Below, one piece after another: positions 44,065 through 56,027 of a stretch of 64,000 bases of DNA. Position 1 is the first letter of the stretch. Every line of letters begins with the position of its first letter. The position numbers and the translations under genes are program-made. The DNA comes from Stomoxys calcitrans (lineage: Eukaryota; Arthropoda; Insecta; Diptera; Muscidae), in contig NC_081553.1 of assembly GCF_963082655.1 (NCBI RefSeq), positions 22,794,197-22,858,196 on the forward strand, read 5' to 3'. The notes beneath the pieces were generated by a model. The model saw only the letters and a list, made by a program, of their open reading frames with translations. It made no database searches and was not told the origin of the DNA.

Positions 44065-46786
44065 AACAAGTAAAAAGGCGTTAAGTTCGGCCGGGCCGAA
44101 CTTTGGATATCCACCACCTCGGGTATATATGTAAACCACCTTTCGTCAAAATCCGGTGAAAATGCATCAGATATGCATAGTAGCTATATCGAAATATGTT
44201 CCGACTTGAACCAAATACTTATAAGTATAAGTCACTGTAGTAGCTATATCTAAAAATAAACCGATCTGAACCATATACAACATGGATGTCGAAAAGCCTA
44301 ACATAAGTCAATGTGTCAAATTTCAGTTAAATCGGATTATAAATGTGACTCTTATGGGACCAAGACTTTAAATCAAGATATTGGCAGCTATATCCAAATC
44401 TGGATCGATCTGAACCAAATCGAAAAAGAATGTCGAAGTGCTTATCTTAACTCAATGTCTCAAATTTGGGCGAAATCCGACAATAAATGCGCCTTTTATG
44501 GACCAAAGACCTTAAATCGAGAGATCGGTCTATATGACGGCTATATCCAAATCTGGACCGATCTGTGCCATATTGCAGAAGTATGTCGAGGTGCCTAACA
44601 CAACTCACTGTCCCAAATTTCGGTGATATCGGACAATAAATGCTTCTTTTATGGGCCCTAAACCCCTTAAATCGAGAAATCGGTCTATATGACAGCTATA
44701 TCTAAGTCTGGACCGATCTGGAACAAATTGAAGAAAATAATTTCGGAGGGCTTATTTTAACTAAATGTCCCAAATTTCAGCGAATCGACAATAAGTGCTC
44801 CTTTTTTGGGCCCAAAGCCTTAAATCGAGAGATCGGTATATATAGCAGCTATATCCAAATCTGAACCGATCTGAGTGCAATTGAAGAAGGATGTCGAAGG
44901 AACTAACACAACTCACCGTCCCTAATTGCGGCGACATCGGACAATAAATGCTCCTTTTATGGGCCCAAAACCTTAAATCGAGAAATCAGTCTATATGACA
45001 GCAATATATAAATCTGGACCGATCTGGGCCAAATTGAAGAAGGATGTCGAAGGTACTAACACAACTCACTGTCCCAAATTGCGGCGACATCTGACAAAAA
45101 ATGACTTTTTATGGCCCCAAAACATAAAACCCAGAGATCGGTCTATATGGCAGCTGTATCCAAATATGGACCGATCAGTGCCATAATGCAGAAGAATGCC
45201 AAGGGGCTTAATTTAACTCACTGTACCAAACTTTGGCGACATCGGAACATAAATGCGCCTTTTATGGACCTAAGACCCTAAATCGGAGGATCGGTCTATA
45301 TGGCAGCTATATCCAAATCTGGACCGATCTGAGCCAAATTGACGAAAGATGTCGAAAGGCCTATCACCACTCACTGTCCCAAGTTTCAGCAAAATCGGTT
45401 AACAAATGTGGCTTTTATGGGCCTAAGACCCAGCCATATAGACCGCTATATGGCAGCTATATCGAAATCTGAAACGATCTGGGCCAAATTGACAAATGAT
45501 GTCGAAAGGCCTATCACTACTCACTGTCGCAAATTTCAGCAAAATCGGTTAACAAATGTGGCTTTTATGGACCTAAGACCCTAAATCGGAGGATCGGTTT
45601 TTATGACAGCTATAACCAAATCTGGACTGATCTGGGCCAAATTGACGAAGGATGTTGAAAGGCCTAACGCAACTCACTGTCGCAAATTTCAGCAAATCGG
45701 TTAATAAATGTGGATTTTATGGGCCTAAGACCCTAAATCGGGGGATCGGTCTATATGGCAGCTATATCCAAATCTGAAACGATCTGGACCAAATTGACAA
45801 ATGATGTCGAAAGGCCTAATACAACTCACTGTCTCAAATTTCAGCAAAATCGGTTAACAAATGTGGCTTTTATGGACCTAAGACCCTAAATCGGAGGATC
45901 GGTTTTTATGACAGCTATAACCAAATCTGGACTGATCTGGGCCAAATTGACGAAGGATGTTGAAAGGCCTAACGCAACTCACTGTCGCAAATTTCAGCAA
46001 AATCGGTTAATAAATGTGGATTTTATGGGCCTAAGACCCTAAATCGGGGGATCGGTCTATATGGCAGGTACGTCCAAATCTGGACCGATTTGGGCCAAAT
46101 TGACGAAGGATGTTGAAAGGCCTAACACAACTCACTGTCGCAAATTTCAGCAAATCGGGTAATAAATGTGGCTTTTATGAGCCTAAGACCCTAAATCGGA
46201 GGATCGGTCTATATGGCAGCTATATCCAAATCTGGACTGAACTGTGCCATAATGCAGAAGAATATTAAGGGGCTTAACTTAACTCACTGTACGAAATTTT
46301 GGCGACATCAGACAATAAATACGCCTTTTATGGTCCTAAGACCCTAAATCGAGAGATCGGTCTATATGGCAGCTATATCCAAATCTGGACCGATCTGAGC
46401 CAAATTGAAGAAGGATTTCAAAGGGCCTATCACACTTCACTGTCCTAAATTTCAGCAAAATCGGATAATAAATGTGGCTTTTATGGGCCCAAGACCCTAA
46501 ATCGGCGGATCGGTCTGTATGGGTATAGATATAGTCCAATATAGCTTATCTTCGATCTTAACCTGCTTATGGACAAAAAATAATCTATGTAAAGTTTTGA
46601 GCTCAATATTTCCATTTTAGAAGACTGTAGCGTTATTTCAACAGACAGATATACGGACATGGCAAGATCGTCTTTGATTTTTACGCTGATCAAGAATATC
46701 CATGGGGCCGGAATGGATATTTCGATGTGTTGCAAATGGAATAACAAAATGAATATTCCCCCATCCTTCGGTGGTGGTTATAAAAA
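44065..46786 (+). mobile_element. full-length type B 153-bp-unit element (2.7 kb)
   Basis: The element starts AACAAGTAAAAAGGCGTTA with the palindrome AGTTCGGCCGGGCCGAACT and GATATCCACCACCTCGGGTA. Type B units follow. Two pairs are near-identical about 305 bp apart (GGATCGGTTTTTATGACAGC at 45591 and 45896), marking a recent two-unit duplication. The R end is TTTCGATGTGTTGCAAATGG followed by CGGTGGTGGTTATAAAAA. One unit (45430 onwards) has a local rearrangement, CAGCCATATAGACCGCTATA. Confidence 0.9.
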
Positions 46787-46847
46787 CACATCAAATTCAG
46801 AAAAATGCATGAAATCCTAATTTGAATCGATGGATGGTCCATATAAT

Positions 46848-47563
46848 TTAATGTTTGAAAATTATTTCTTGCAAATTTGCGGCGCAGTCGCGGTGCAAAT
46901 GATCCATCACCTTAGTTCAATTTTGCTATATTCTCTCCAACATTTTGGCCGGTATCTCGCGAATAAATGCTTCAATGTTACCTTCCAAAGCGTCAATTGA
47001 AGCGGGCTTATCTGTATAGGCATGAGCTTTAACATAGTCTCACAAAATATAGTCTAAAGGGGGTTAAAACCCACGGTCTAGGCGGCCAATTGACCGGTGC
47101 GGAACGTGAAATAAAATTTTCACCGTACTTGGCTTTCAATTAATCCATTGTTAAGCGTGCTGTGTGGTATGTGGCACTGTCTTGTTCAAACCACATGTCA
47201 TTCAAGTCAAGCTCTTGCCTTTTTGGGCATAAAAAAGTTGGATATCATTTCACTGTAGCCCTCATCATTCATAGTTAAGTTACAATTCGCCTCATCTTTA
47301 AAGAAGTACGGTCCAATGATGTCACCAGCCCATAAACCGCACCAAGCTGTGACTTTTTGTGGATGCATTGGTATCTCTTGTAATGCATATGGCTGATCTT
47401 CACTCCAAAATTGACAATTCTGGTTATTTACGTACTCATTCAGCAAAAGTGGACTTAAATGGTAAAATGAAAGTAGCGCGCGATGAACTTTCTTAACAGA
47501 ACACGCATTTTGATAATATTATTCAATAATTTGCAAAAGTTGTTCGTTTTCAAGACGATTCAT
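46848..47563 (-). pseudogene. mariner-family transposase pseudogene, internally deleted
   Basis: On the minus strand it starts MNRLENEQLLQIIE (47563 downward) and runs to HRALLPFYH. It then jumps to LLNEYVNNQNCQFWSEDQPY, ALQEIPMHPQKVTAWCGLWA and GDIIGPYFFKDEANCNL. The first part is the N-terminal DNA-binding region and the second is the catalytic core of Tc1/mariner-type (DDE) transposases. The stretch between, with the rest of the DNA-binding domain and the first catalytic Asp, is deleted near 47450. After a frameshift near 47210, NDMWFEQDSATYHTARLTMD keeps the second Asp. The third Asp position reads Val (PPRPWVLTPLDY). The frame ends NLQEIIFKH then a stop at 46848-46850. Several in-frame stops occur. 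It is dead; terminal inverted repeats were not identified. Confidence 0.9.
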
Positions 47564-47711
47564 GATTAAATTATACACCAAACTCAAGAGAGTGAAACGA
47601 AACACGAAACGTTCGCGAGCTGTTTAAACCCGAGTTGCCAAAAAGATGATAGCCAAAAAATCACCATTCAGAAGCAACTGTGCTGTATTTTATTTCCCTA
47701 TTTAATTTTTT

Positions 47712-47752
47712 TCATATCCACCACCATAGGATAGGGGGTATTTTTTAAACAT
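47712..47752 (-). repeat. R-end remnant of a 153-bp-unit element
   Basis: CATATCCACCACCATAGGAT followed by AGGGGGTA, then unrelated AT-rich sequence. Only the terminal hairpin remains. Confidence 0.7.
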
Positions 47753-48080
47753 TTTTCATATTTTATTAAAAAAAAAAAAATAAAACATTTTAATGGAAAT
47801 TTTCAATTAATATCAATTTGTTTATGATGATTGAAGCCATGCATATCGCCATGGATGACTTTGCAACAAAAAACGCTCACAAGCGCATTCTAATTGCATG
47901 TAATATTCTGCAAATTTTTTATGGCTTCGCTAATTGGAGTTGCTGCAATGGATTAAAATTTTTAAATTAACGCACATGTTGATTGATGACTGCATAGACA
48001 ATGTTATTTGTTTATAATGTCCAAGCCATAAACGTACTGAAAAGAGCTAAAAGTAACAAAAAAAAAAGAGATTGACAAAA
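47753..48080. other. AT-rich spacer
   Basis: No gene or repeat family is recognised. An A-run lies near 47768. Confidence 0.45.
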
Positions 48081-48306
48081 AACTAGTGAAAATGTATTAA
48101 GTTCGGCCGGGTCGAATTTTATATACCTTACACCATAAATCGCATTTGTCAAGTTCCTTGCACGATATCACTTTACAGGAAAACAACAAATAATGGATAA
48201 GAATTGGAGAAACAAAAGGTTGATGCAGACCATAGTAGAAGTAAATGTGCGAAATTTCAGCCTAATCGGATAAGCATTAGGCCTAATCGGATAAGCATTA
48301 GGTCCT
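48081..48306 (+). mobile_element. type A L end and first unit, cut by a LINE
   Basis: It starts AACTAGTGAAAATGTATTAA with the palindrome TTCGGCCGGGTCGAA and TATATACCTTACACCATAAA. The unit start GCGAAATTTCAGCCTAATCG follows, with a small duplication (CCTAATCGGATAAGCATTAG twice), then ends in LINE sequence. Confidence 0.8.
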
Positions 48307-48578
48307 CAAGGGAAGGTCGGTGGAGACTGCCCTGCACCGGGATCTGCATAAAACAGAAGAATCCTTCGATGACAAAACGTACACACTGGCGGTATGCATA
48401 GACATCGAGGGGGCTTTTAACAATGTGCGGAGCGACACACTAATCCAATCCTTAGACCAGTACCGGGTGAACCCTGTCCTTAGAAACTGGATAAACCATA
48501 TGCTAAGGAACAGGTGGATAAATTGTGTGTGTCCCATGGCATAAATATAAGGGAGAAGGTGGCACAGGGCACGCCACA

Positions 48579-48591
48579 GGGGGGGGGGGGG
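48579..48591 (+). repeat. poly(G) expansion inside the RT motif
   Basis: Thirteen G follow ACGCCACA. A run length of 2 modulo 3 would be needed to keep the frame for GILSPLLW; 13 is 1 modulo 3, so the run itself causes a frameshift. Confidence 0.8.
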
Positions 48592-48781
48592 CATTTTATC
48601 GCCACTCCTATGGGTGACCACCATGAATGACCTATTACGGATGCTGATTGAGGAGGGATTTGATTTCATGTTATAATACTTCTAAAACATAAGGATCCGA
48701 ACGAGCTGTGCAGGAGGGCCAAAAGGGTCTTACATATGCCATATGACTGGACTAGACCCAGAGGTCTCAATGTTAACCCAG

Positions 48782-48849
48782 TTTTACTATTCCTTTGTTT
48801 TCCATAGTAGTTCTATGTTTTCCGGGGGCGGGTTACTGGCCCAGCGCCC
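48782..48849. mobile_element. 68-bp insertion with 14-bp target duplication
   Basis: CAATGTTAACCCAG occurs at 48768-48781 and 48850-48863, and only once in the related LINE fragment at 1239-1252 (complement). The insert (TTTTACTATTCCTTTGTTTT, CCGGGGGCGGGTTACTGGCC) matches the first ~60 bp of the composite element at 29868. Read on the minus strand it ends in GGAATAGTAAAA, so it could instead be a 5'-truncated tail of an element in reverse orientation. Confidence 0.85.
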
Positions 48850-50460
48850 CAATGTTAACCCAGAGAAGACTGAAATATGCCTGTTCACGAGGAAGACGAA
48901 GGTGGGCCAATTTAACGCACCACGTTTCCTCAATAAGATGATTTCGATATCTGACAAGGTCAAATACTTGGGTGAGATCTTGGACAGGAAACTCAAATGG
49001 AAGTGTCATATTCAGGAGCGTACTGAGAAGGCTCACATATGTTGGGCACTATGTAGACGGGCCGTAGGCTCGAAATGGGGCCTGCATCCGAGGATAGTGC
49101 ACTGGCTCTACAGGAGCGTGATTAGACCAATACTTACTTACGCCTCAGTAGTTTGGTGGACTGCTATGGAAAAAAAGTGCAACATAAGGACCATACAACA
49201 GGTTCAGAGAACATGTTGTCTTGGCATAGGTGTAGCGATGAGGACCAAGTCTACTAGGGCACTGGAGACCATGCTAGATATCCGACCCATAGACATACAG
49301 ATTAAGTGTGAGGCAGCCACTGTGGCTATGAGACTTAAGGCGATAGGAGAATGGATTGGGGATGGGAGCAGCTCACACCATCGCGGTATAATCGAGCCGA
49401 CGATAGGAAACCTGGAAGGAAGGAAGGGAAGAGGTTTCCGATCGCATATCTGAGATTAATCTTGAAGTCAAGTGCCCGGCACAGTCTTGGATTCACGGAA
49501 CCCTAGTATTGCCATCTGGAAGATCATATTTCAAGGATGGATCAAAGCTAGAGGACAGAGTGGGCCTGGGGGTCTACATTGAGAACCCACGCACTGAGAT
49601 CTGTTTTAGACTGTCTGACCATAAAACGGTCCAGCAGGTGGAGATCCGGGCGATCACGGAATACGTGAAGTGGTGTGTTGCTAACGCGAGGACGTCGAGT
49701 GTGAACATCTTTACCGACAGTCGAATTGCCATATGGGCAATAACAACCAGGACGGTAAGGTCACTAACAATGTTGCAGTGTAAGAAGGAGTTTAACGCCT
49801 CCGCTGAGGATGGCAAAATCCGCATCGTTTGGATGTCATAACGGAGTAAGGGAAAATGAAACTGCAGACGATTTGGCGGTGAAGGCCAGGGGACTGCCGT
49901 CGATAAATTTGGTTAACCCAAAGCCTTTCGGAACGACGCAGTCCGAATTAAGGGAGTGGGCGACGAATACGCATGCAACATTGTGAAACAGCGAAACAGT
50001 CGGTAGGACGACGAAAATCCTATGGGGGGATTCCGATCGTTAGAAGACGAGGCTATTACTGAAGGGAGGTAAGAAGGAGGTCAGTATAGCTATTGGTATC
50101 ATAACAGGTCACATAGGACTACGAGCTCACTTATGCAAAATCGGCGCGGCAAGTGATAGCATGTATAGGGCATGCGGCGAAAATGATGAGACGTTGGAGA
50201 ATTTCCTTTGTGATTGCCCGGCTTTTGCGTCTAACAGATACCGGCACTTAGGTGGAGACACAATACCGGACTTAGGGGAGTGGTATTGAAAACACTTAAG
50301 GATTTTGTAAGTAGCACGGAATTCCTAACTTAAAATTTTCTTTTTAGAGGTTACTTTATAGTTTTTAAAGCCGATTACTGGCTTAGATGTATGTCCATAG
50401 TGGCATGGGGTGGATTAATATCTGCACCCACTTTTCAACCTAACCTAACCTCACCTCGCC

Positions 50461-50717
50461 AATTTGATTGAAACTTTGCATACATTGTTTTGGCATGACT
50501 TCCAACAACTGTGCCAAATATGGTCTAAATCGGTTGATAACCTGATAAAGCTCCCATATAAACCGATCTCCTAATATGACACTCTGAGCCACTGGAGAGC
50601 ACAATTTTTACTCGATTTGCCTGAAATCTTGGAGGTGGTATTTTTCTATGACTTCTTCACTGTCATGGCAAGTACGGTTCATATCAGTCAATAACTTGAT
50701 GTTGCTTATATATATTG
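50461..50717 (-). repeat. type A-like units flanking the LINE and a type B element
   Basis: CTTCCAACAACTGTGCCAAA, TCCCATATAAACCGATCTCC and GACACTCTGAGCCACTGGAG are minus-oriented type A unit blocks. The unit ends at TTGCTTATATATATTG, where the type B element begins. The continuation appears at 52167. Confidence 0.75.
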
Positions 50718-52166
50718 AACAAGTAAAAAGGCGTTAGGTTCGGCCGGGCCGAACTTTGGATACCCACCACCTCGGGTATATATATAAACCACCTTTCATC
50801 AAAATTCGGTGAAAATTTCATACCTTATACTCATATACCTCATACCGATCTGAACTATATACGACACGGATGTCGAAAATCCGAACATAAGTCACAGTGT
50901 CAAATTTCAGTGAAATCGGATTATAAATGCGCCTTTTATGGGGCCAAGACTTTAAATCGAGATATCGGTCTACATGGCAGCTATATCCAAATCTGGACCG
51001 ATTTGGATAAACATGTCGATTTTGCATAAACATGTCGAAGAGCCAAACACAAAGCACTGTCCCAAATTTCGGCGAAATCGGACAATAAATGTCTCTTTTA
51101 TGGGCCCTAAACCTTAAATCGTGAGATCGGTCTATATGGCAGCTATATTCAAATCTGGACCGATCTGAGCAAAATTGAAGAAGGACGTCGAAGAGCCTAA
51201 CCAAACTCACTGTCTCAAATTTCAGCGACATCGGACAATAAATGCGTCTTTTATGGCCCCAAAACCTAAAACCTAGATATCGGTCTATATGGCAGCTATA
51301 TCCAAATCTGGACCGATCTGTGCGATATTGCAGAAATATGTTAAGGGGCTTAACTTAACTCACTGTTTCAAATTTCGGCGACATCGGACAATGAATGAGC
51401 ATTCTATGGGCCCAAAACCATAAATCAAGAAATCGGTCTATATGGCAGCTATATCCAAATCTGAACCGATCTGGACCAAATTGAAGAAATATGTCAAAGG
51501 GCCTAACACAGCTCACTGTCCCAAATTTCAGCAAAATCGGATAATGAATGTGGCTTTTATGGGCCTTACATCAGAAATCGGAGGATCGATCTATATGGCA
51601 GCTATATCCAAATCTGGACCGATCTGAGCCAAATTAGCGAAGGATGTCGATGGGCCTTACACAATTCACTGTCCCGAATTTCATCATAATCGGATAATAA
51701 ATGTGGCTTTTGTGGGCCTAAGACCCTAAACCGGAGGATCGGTCTATATGGCAGCTATATCCAAATTTGAACCGATCTGCAGCTATATCCAAATTTGAAC
51801 CCCAAATTTCAACAAAATCGGAGAATAAATGTGGCTTTTATGGGCCTAAGACCCTAAATCGGCGGATCGGTCTATATGGGGGCTATATCAGGATATAGTC
51901 CGATAAAGCTTATCTTCGATCTTAACTTGCTTATGGACAAAAAAAGAATCTGTGCAAAATTTCAGCTCAATATCTCTATTTTTAAAGACTGTAGCGTGAT
52001 TTCAACAGATAGACGGACAGACGGACGGACATGTCTAGATCGTCTTAGTTTTTTACGCTGATCAAGAATATATATACTTTATAGGGTCGGAAATGGATAT
52101 TTCGATGTGTTGCAAACGGAATGACAAAATGAATATACCCCCATCCTTCGGTGGTGGGTATAAAAA
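50718..52166 (+). mobile_element. full-length type B 153-bp-unit element (1.45 kb)
   Basis: This is the shortest complete copy. The L end is AACAAGTAAAAAGGCGTTAG with GGTTCGGCCGGGCCGAACT and GATACCCACCACCTCGGGTA. ATCGG marks at 51126, 51279, 51432, 51585 and 51738 are spaced 153 bp apart; the first interval (50964-51126) is 162 bp because of a small local duplication. The GACGGACAGACGGACGGACA stretch and the R end are clean (TTTCGATGTGTTGCAAACGG, CCATCCTTCGGTGGTGGGTA, TAAAAA). It lies within a type A copy. Confidence 0.93.
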
Positions 52167-52240
52167 GTCATTCAAAGAACTTGACAAATGCGATCCGTGG
52201 TGGAGGGTGTATTAGACATAAGAAAGGGTACTGAATTTGA
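52167..52240 (-). repeat. type A L-side stub after the type B element
   Basis: AGAACTTGACAAATGCGATC and GTGGTGGAGGGTGTATTAGA are the blocks that normally precede the type A L palindrome in minus orientation. The palindrome itself is lost. Confidence 0.75.
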
Positions 52241-52309
52241 AACAAATAAAAGCGTGCTAATTTCGGCCGGGTCGAATCTTGGGTACCACCACCATGTATT
52301 CCGCTTAAT
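52241..52309 (+). repeat. L-end stub in + orientation
   Basis: AACAAATAAAAGCGTGCTAA, the palindrome TTCGGCCGGGTCGAA and GGGTACCACCACCATG are present. No units follow. Confidence 0.75.
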
Positions 52310-52928
52310 ATGTACCCTTATTAACTGAGTTTGTATGGCCGAGATTGTCTTCGAGTTTTGCTATTAAGGAAGGCATTTGAGGTTCGATTTCCATGCATTT
52401 CAAAGAGTAATTTTTATTAGTTTTTTTTTTCAATTCCATCCCACTGTGCATTGTTTCAATATTGCCCATTAAAATGTGCACCTTTACTAAGCTTCAATCA
52501 ATTCTTATCATTAAAATTAGTTAATTTGTTTCAAAGTCATTCATTATACAAAATAAATTTAGTTGAGTTTTATTTTATCTCAATTTCGTTATCATAATTT
52601 ACATAAAAGTTGAGTATAAAAAAACCCTGTCAAAACAAAACTCTTACATTAACTAAAAATGTTGCCGTATGAAAAAACCTGCAGATTTTTAACGCATTAA
52701 TCTCCAAAATGAAATAAAAACACAGGTGTCGAGTGCAATGGTGACAATTGAATATCGCCGGAAGGCTTGAAAGGATTATTACAAGAAAACATAAATGTAA
52801 CGGCTTTTTATGTACAAAAAAAGTTTAAAACTTTTTTATACCATAGATTGCAAGGAAACACTGTAATAAGCTTGATGGGAGTTCAAAGCTAAAACATATT
52901 TTTAAGCCTTTTGTGTTAATTTGGAGTT
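52310..52928. other. AT-rich spacer
   Basis: No gene or repeat family is recognised. Confidence 0.45.
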
Positions 52929-53220
52929 TTGCAAATTGCAAATTTTGCCCATGAACATTCCACTAAGGAACAGGGGGGCAAACTTCTCACCTATCAATGA
53001 GTGCAGTCCGATTCAAGCTTAAGCTCAATGATAAGGAGCCTCCTTTTTGATAGCCGAGTCCGAACGGCGTGCCGCAGTGCAACACCTCTTTGGAGAGAAG
53101 TTTTACATGGCATAGTACCTCACAAATGTTGCCAGCATTGAGAGGGGATTCGCCAGGATTCGAACCCAAGCGTTCAGCGTCATAGGTGGACATGCTAACC
53201 TCTGCGCTACGGTGGCCTCC
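52929..53220 (-). mobile_element. tRNA-derived SINE with short internal deletion
   Basis: The minus strand begins GGAGGCCACCGTAGCGCAGA, with an A box TAGCGCAGAGG (complement 53199-53209) and B box GGTTCGAATCC (complement 53156-53166). Compared with the copy at 20341 it lacks about 30 bp after the tRNA-like head. The body and tail (TTCCTTAGTGGAATGTTCAT) match. No target duplication is obvious. Confidence 0.92.
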
Positions 53221-53285
53221 ACACTCAAGGGACACTAACGAGAAAATCACGACTCATGAAAAAATATTTTCCCATGATAACATTA

Positions 53286-56018
53286 TTATACCCACCACCG
53301 AAGGTTGGGGATATATTCATTTTGACATTCTGTTTGCAACACATGGAAATATCCATTTGCGACCCTATAAAGTCTACATATTCTTGATCAATGTAAAAAT
53401 CTAAGACGATCTGGACATGTCCGTCCGTCTGTCCGTTGAAATCTTTTAAAAAATAGAGATATTGAGCTAAAACTTTGCACAGATTCTTTTTTTGTCCATA
53501 AGCAAGTTAGCTTCGAAGATGAGTTATATCGGACTATATCTTGATATAGACCCCATATAGACCGATCCACCGATTTGGGGTCTTAGGCCCATAAAAGCCA
53601 TTATCAAATATTATCCAATTTCAGTGAAATTTATGGCAATGAGTTATGTTAGGCCCATGGACATCCCCCTTCAATTTGGCCCGAATCGGACCAGATTGGG
53701 ATATAGCTGCCATATAGACCGATCCGCCGATTTAGGGTCTTAGGCCTATTAAAGACACATTTATTATCCGATTTTGCCCAAATTTAAAACAGAGAGTTGT
53801 GTCAGGCCCTTCAACATCCTTCGTCAATTTGGCTCCGATCGGACCAGATTGGGATATAGCTGCCATATAGTCCGATCTCTCGATTTAAGTCTTTTGGCCC
53901 ATAAAAAGCGCATTTATTGTCCGATGTCGCCAAAATTTCGGACAGCGAGTTGTCATAGGCTATTCGATACCTTTCTTTAATTTGGCCCTGATCGGTCCAG
54001 ATTTGGATATAGTTGCCATATAGACCGATCCGCCGATTTAGGGTCTTAAGGCCATAAAAGCCACATTTATTATCCGATTTTGCTGCAATTTTGGACAGTG
54101 AGTTTTGTCAGGCCCTTCGACATCCCAGTTCAATTTGGCCTAGATCGGTGCAGAGTTGGATATAGCTACCATATAGACCGATCCGCCGATTTAGGGTCTT
54201 AGGCCCATAAAAGCCACATTTGTTATCCGATTTTGCTGAAATTTGGGACAAAGAATTGACTTAGGCCCTTCGATATCTTTATTTTAATTTGACCCTGATC
54301 GGTCCAAATTGGGATATAGCTGCCATATAGACCGATCTCACGATTTAAGGCTTTTGGCCCATAAAAGGTGCATTTATTGTCCGATTTCACCGAAATTGGG
54401 AACAGTGGATTATATTAAGGCCCTTCACATACTTCTGCAATATGACACAGATCGGTCCAGATTTGGATATAACTGCCATATAGACCAATTTCTCGGTTTT
54501 AAGTTTTGGGGTCATAAAAGGCGCATTTATTGTCCGATGTCGCTCACATTTTAGGCAGTGAGTTGTGTCCCCTCGATATACTTCCGCAATATTGCACAGA
54601 TTTGGATAAAGCTGCCATATAGACCGATCTCCCGATTTTAGGGTTTTTTGAGCCCATATAAAAAAGCGCACTTATTGTCCGATTTCGCTCAAATTTGGGT
54701 CATTGAGTTAAGATAAGCCCTTCGAATTTGTTATTCAATTAAGCGCGGACTGGTCCAGATTTGGATATAGCTGCCATATAGACCGATCTCTCGATTTAAG
54801 GTTTTGGGCCCATAAAAGGCGCATTTATTGCTCGATGTCGCCGAAATTTGGGATAGTGATTTGTGTTGAGCCCTTCGACATACTTCTTCTATTTGGTTCA
54901 GATCGGTCCAGATTTGAATATAGCTGTCATATAGACCGATCCGCCGATTTAGGGTCTTAGGCCCATAAAAGCCACATTTGTTATCCGATTTTGCTGAAAT
55001 TTGGGACAGAGAGTTGACTTAGGCCCTTCGATATCTTTCTGTAATTTGGCCCTGATCGGTCTAGATTTGGATATAGCTGCCATATAGACCGATCCGCCGA
55101 TTTAGGGTCTTGGGCCCATAAAAGCCACATTTATTATCCGATTTCGTTGAAATATAGGACAGAGAGTTGTCATTGGCCCTTCGATATATTTCTTCAATTT
55201 AGCCCAGATCGGACCAGATTGGGATATAGCTGCCATATAGACCGATCTCTCGATTTAAGGTTTTGGACCCATTAAAGACGCATTTATTGTCCGATATCGC
55301 CGAAATTTGGGACAGTGAGTTGTCTCCGATATCTTTCTTTAATTTGGCCCTGATCGGTCCAGATTTCGATATAGCTGCCATATAGACCGATCTCTCGATT
55401 TAGGGTTTTGGGCCCAAAAAAGCTGCATTTATTATTCGATTTTGTTGAAATTCGGGACAGTGCGTTATGTTAGGCCCTTTGACATCTTCGTCAATTTGGC
55501 GAAGATCGGTCCAAATTTGAATATAGCTGCCATATAGAACGATCTCCCGATCTAAGGTTATGGGTCCATAAAAGGCGCACTTATTGTCCGATTTCGCTCA
55601 AATTTGGGTCATTGAGTTAAGATAAGCCGTTCGAATTTCTTCTTCAATGTGGTTCAGATCGGTCTAGATTTGGATATAGCTGTCAAACAGACCGATATCT
55701 CGATTTAAAATCTTGGCCTCATAAAAGGCGCATTTATGATCCGATTTCACTGAAATTTGACACAGTGACTTATGTTAGGCTTTTCGACATCCGTGTCGTA
55801 TTTAGTTCAGATCGGTTCATTTTTTGTTATACACTATTGAACATTGACTTGTTCTTATTTGTATTTGGTCCAAATCGGAACATATTTCGATATAGCTGCT
55901 ATGGGGCATAAGGTATGCATTTTTCACCGGATTTTGACGAAAAGTGGTTTACGTATATAAGCGGGGTGGTGGGTATCCAAAGTTCGGCCCGGCCGAACTT
56001 AACGCCTTTTTACTTGTT
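53286..56018 (-). mobile_element. full-length type B 153-bp-unit element (2.73 kb)
   Basis: The left edge is the R end (TATACCCACCACCGAAGGTT, TTTTGACATTCTGTTTGCAA, GTCCGTCCGTCTGTCCGTTG). Type B units follow; GATC marks at 53721, 53874, 54027, 54180 and 54334 are 153, 153, 153 and 154 bp apart. The right edge is the L end (TACGTATATAAGCGGGGTGG, AGTTCGGCCCGGCCGAACT, TAACGCCTTTTTACTTGTT). Confidence 0.93.
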
Positions 56019-56027
56019 TTTTTTTTC

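Larger units (their letters stand above)
48307..50460 (+). pseudogene. 5'-truncated LINE: reverse transcriptase plus RNase H remains
   Basis: In order: an RT palm segment with VCIDIEGAFNNVRSD (motif A) at about 48384-48440; GTPQG followed by a 13-base G run (48579-48591) that throws LSPLLW out of frame; a missing YADD box; thumb-side blocks GLNVNPEKTEICLFTRKTKV and KVKYLGEILDRKLKW; an RNase H domain (SYFKDGSKLEDRVGLGVYIE, VEIRAI, NIFTDSRIAI and, after a frameshift near 49838, NETADDLAVKARG); and a decayed Cys-rich C-terminus (RACGENDETLENFLCDCPAF). The end is AACCTAACCTAACCTCACC. RT plus RNase H in one LINE points to the I/LOA-like group; the clade is an inference. A 68-bp insert (48782-48849) also breaks it. 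It is not functional. Confidence 0.9.
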
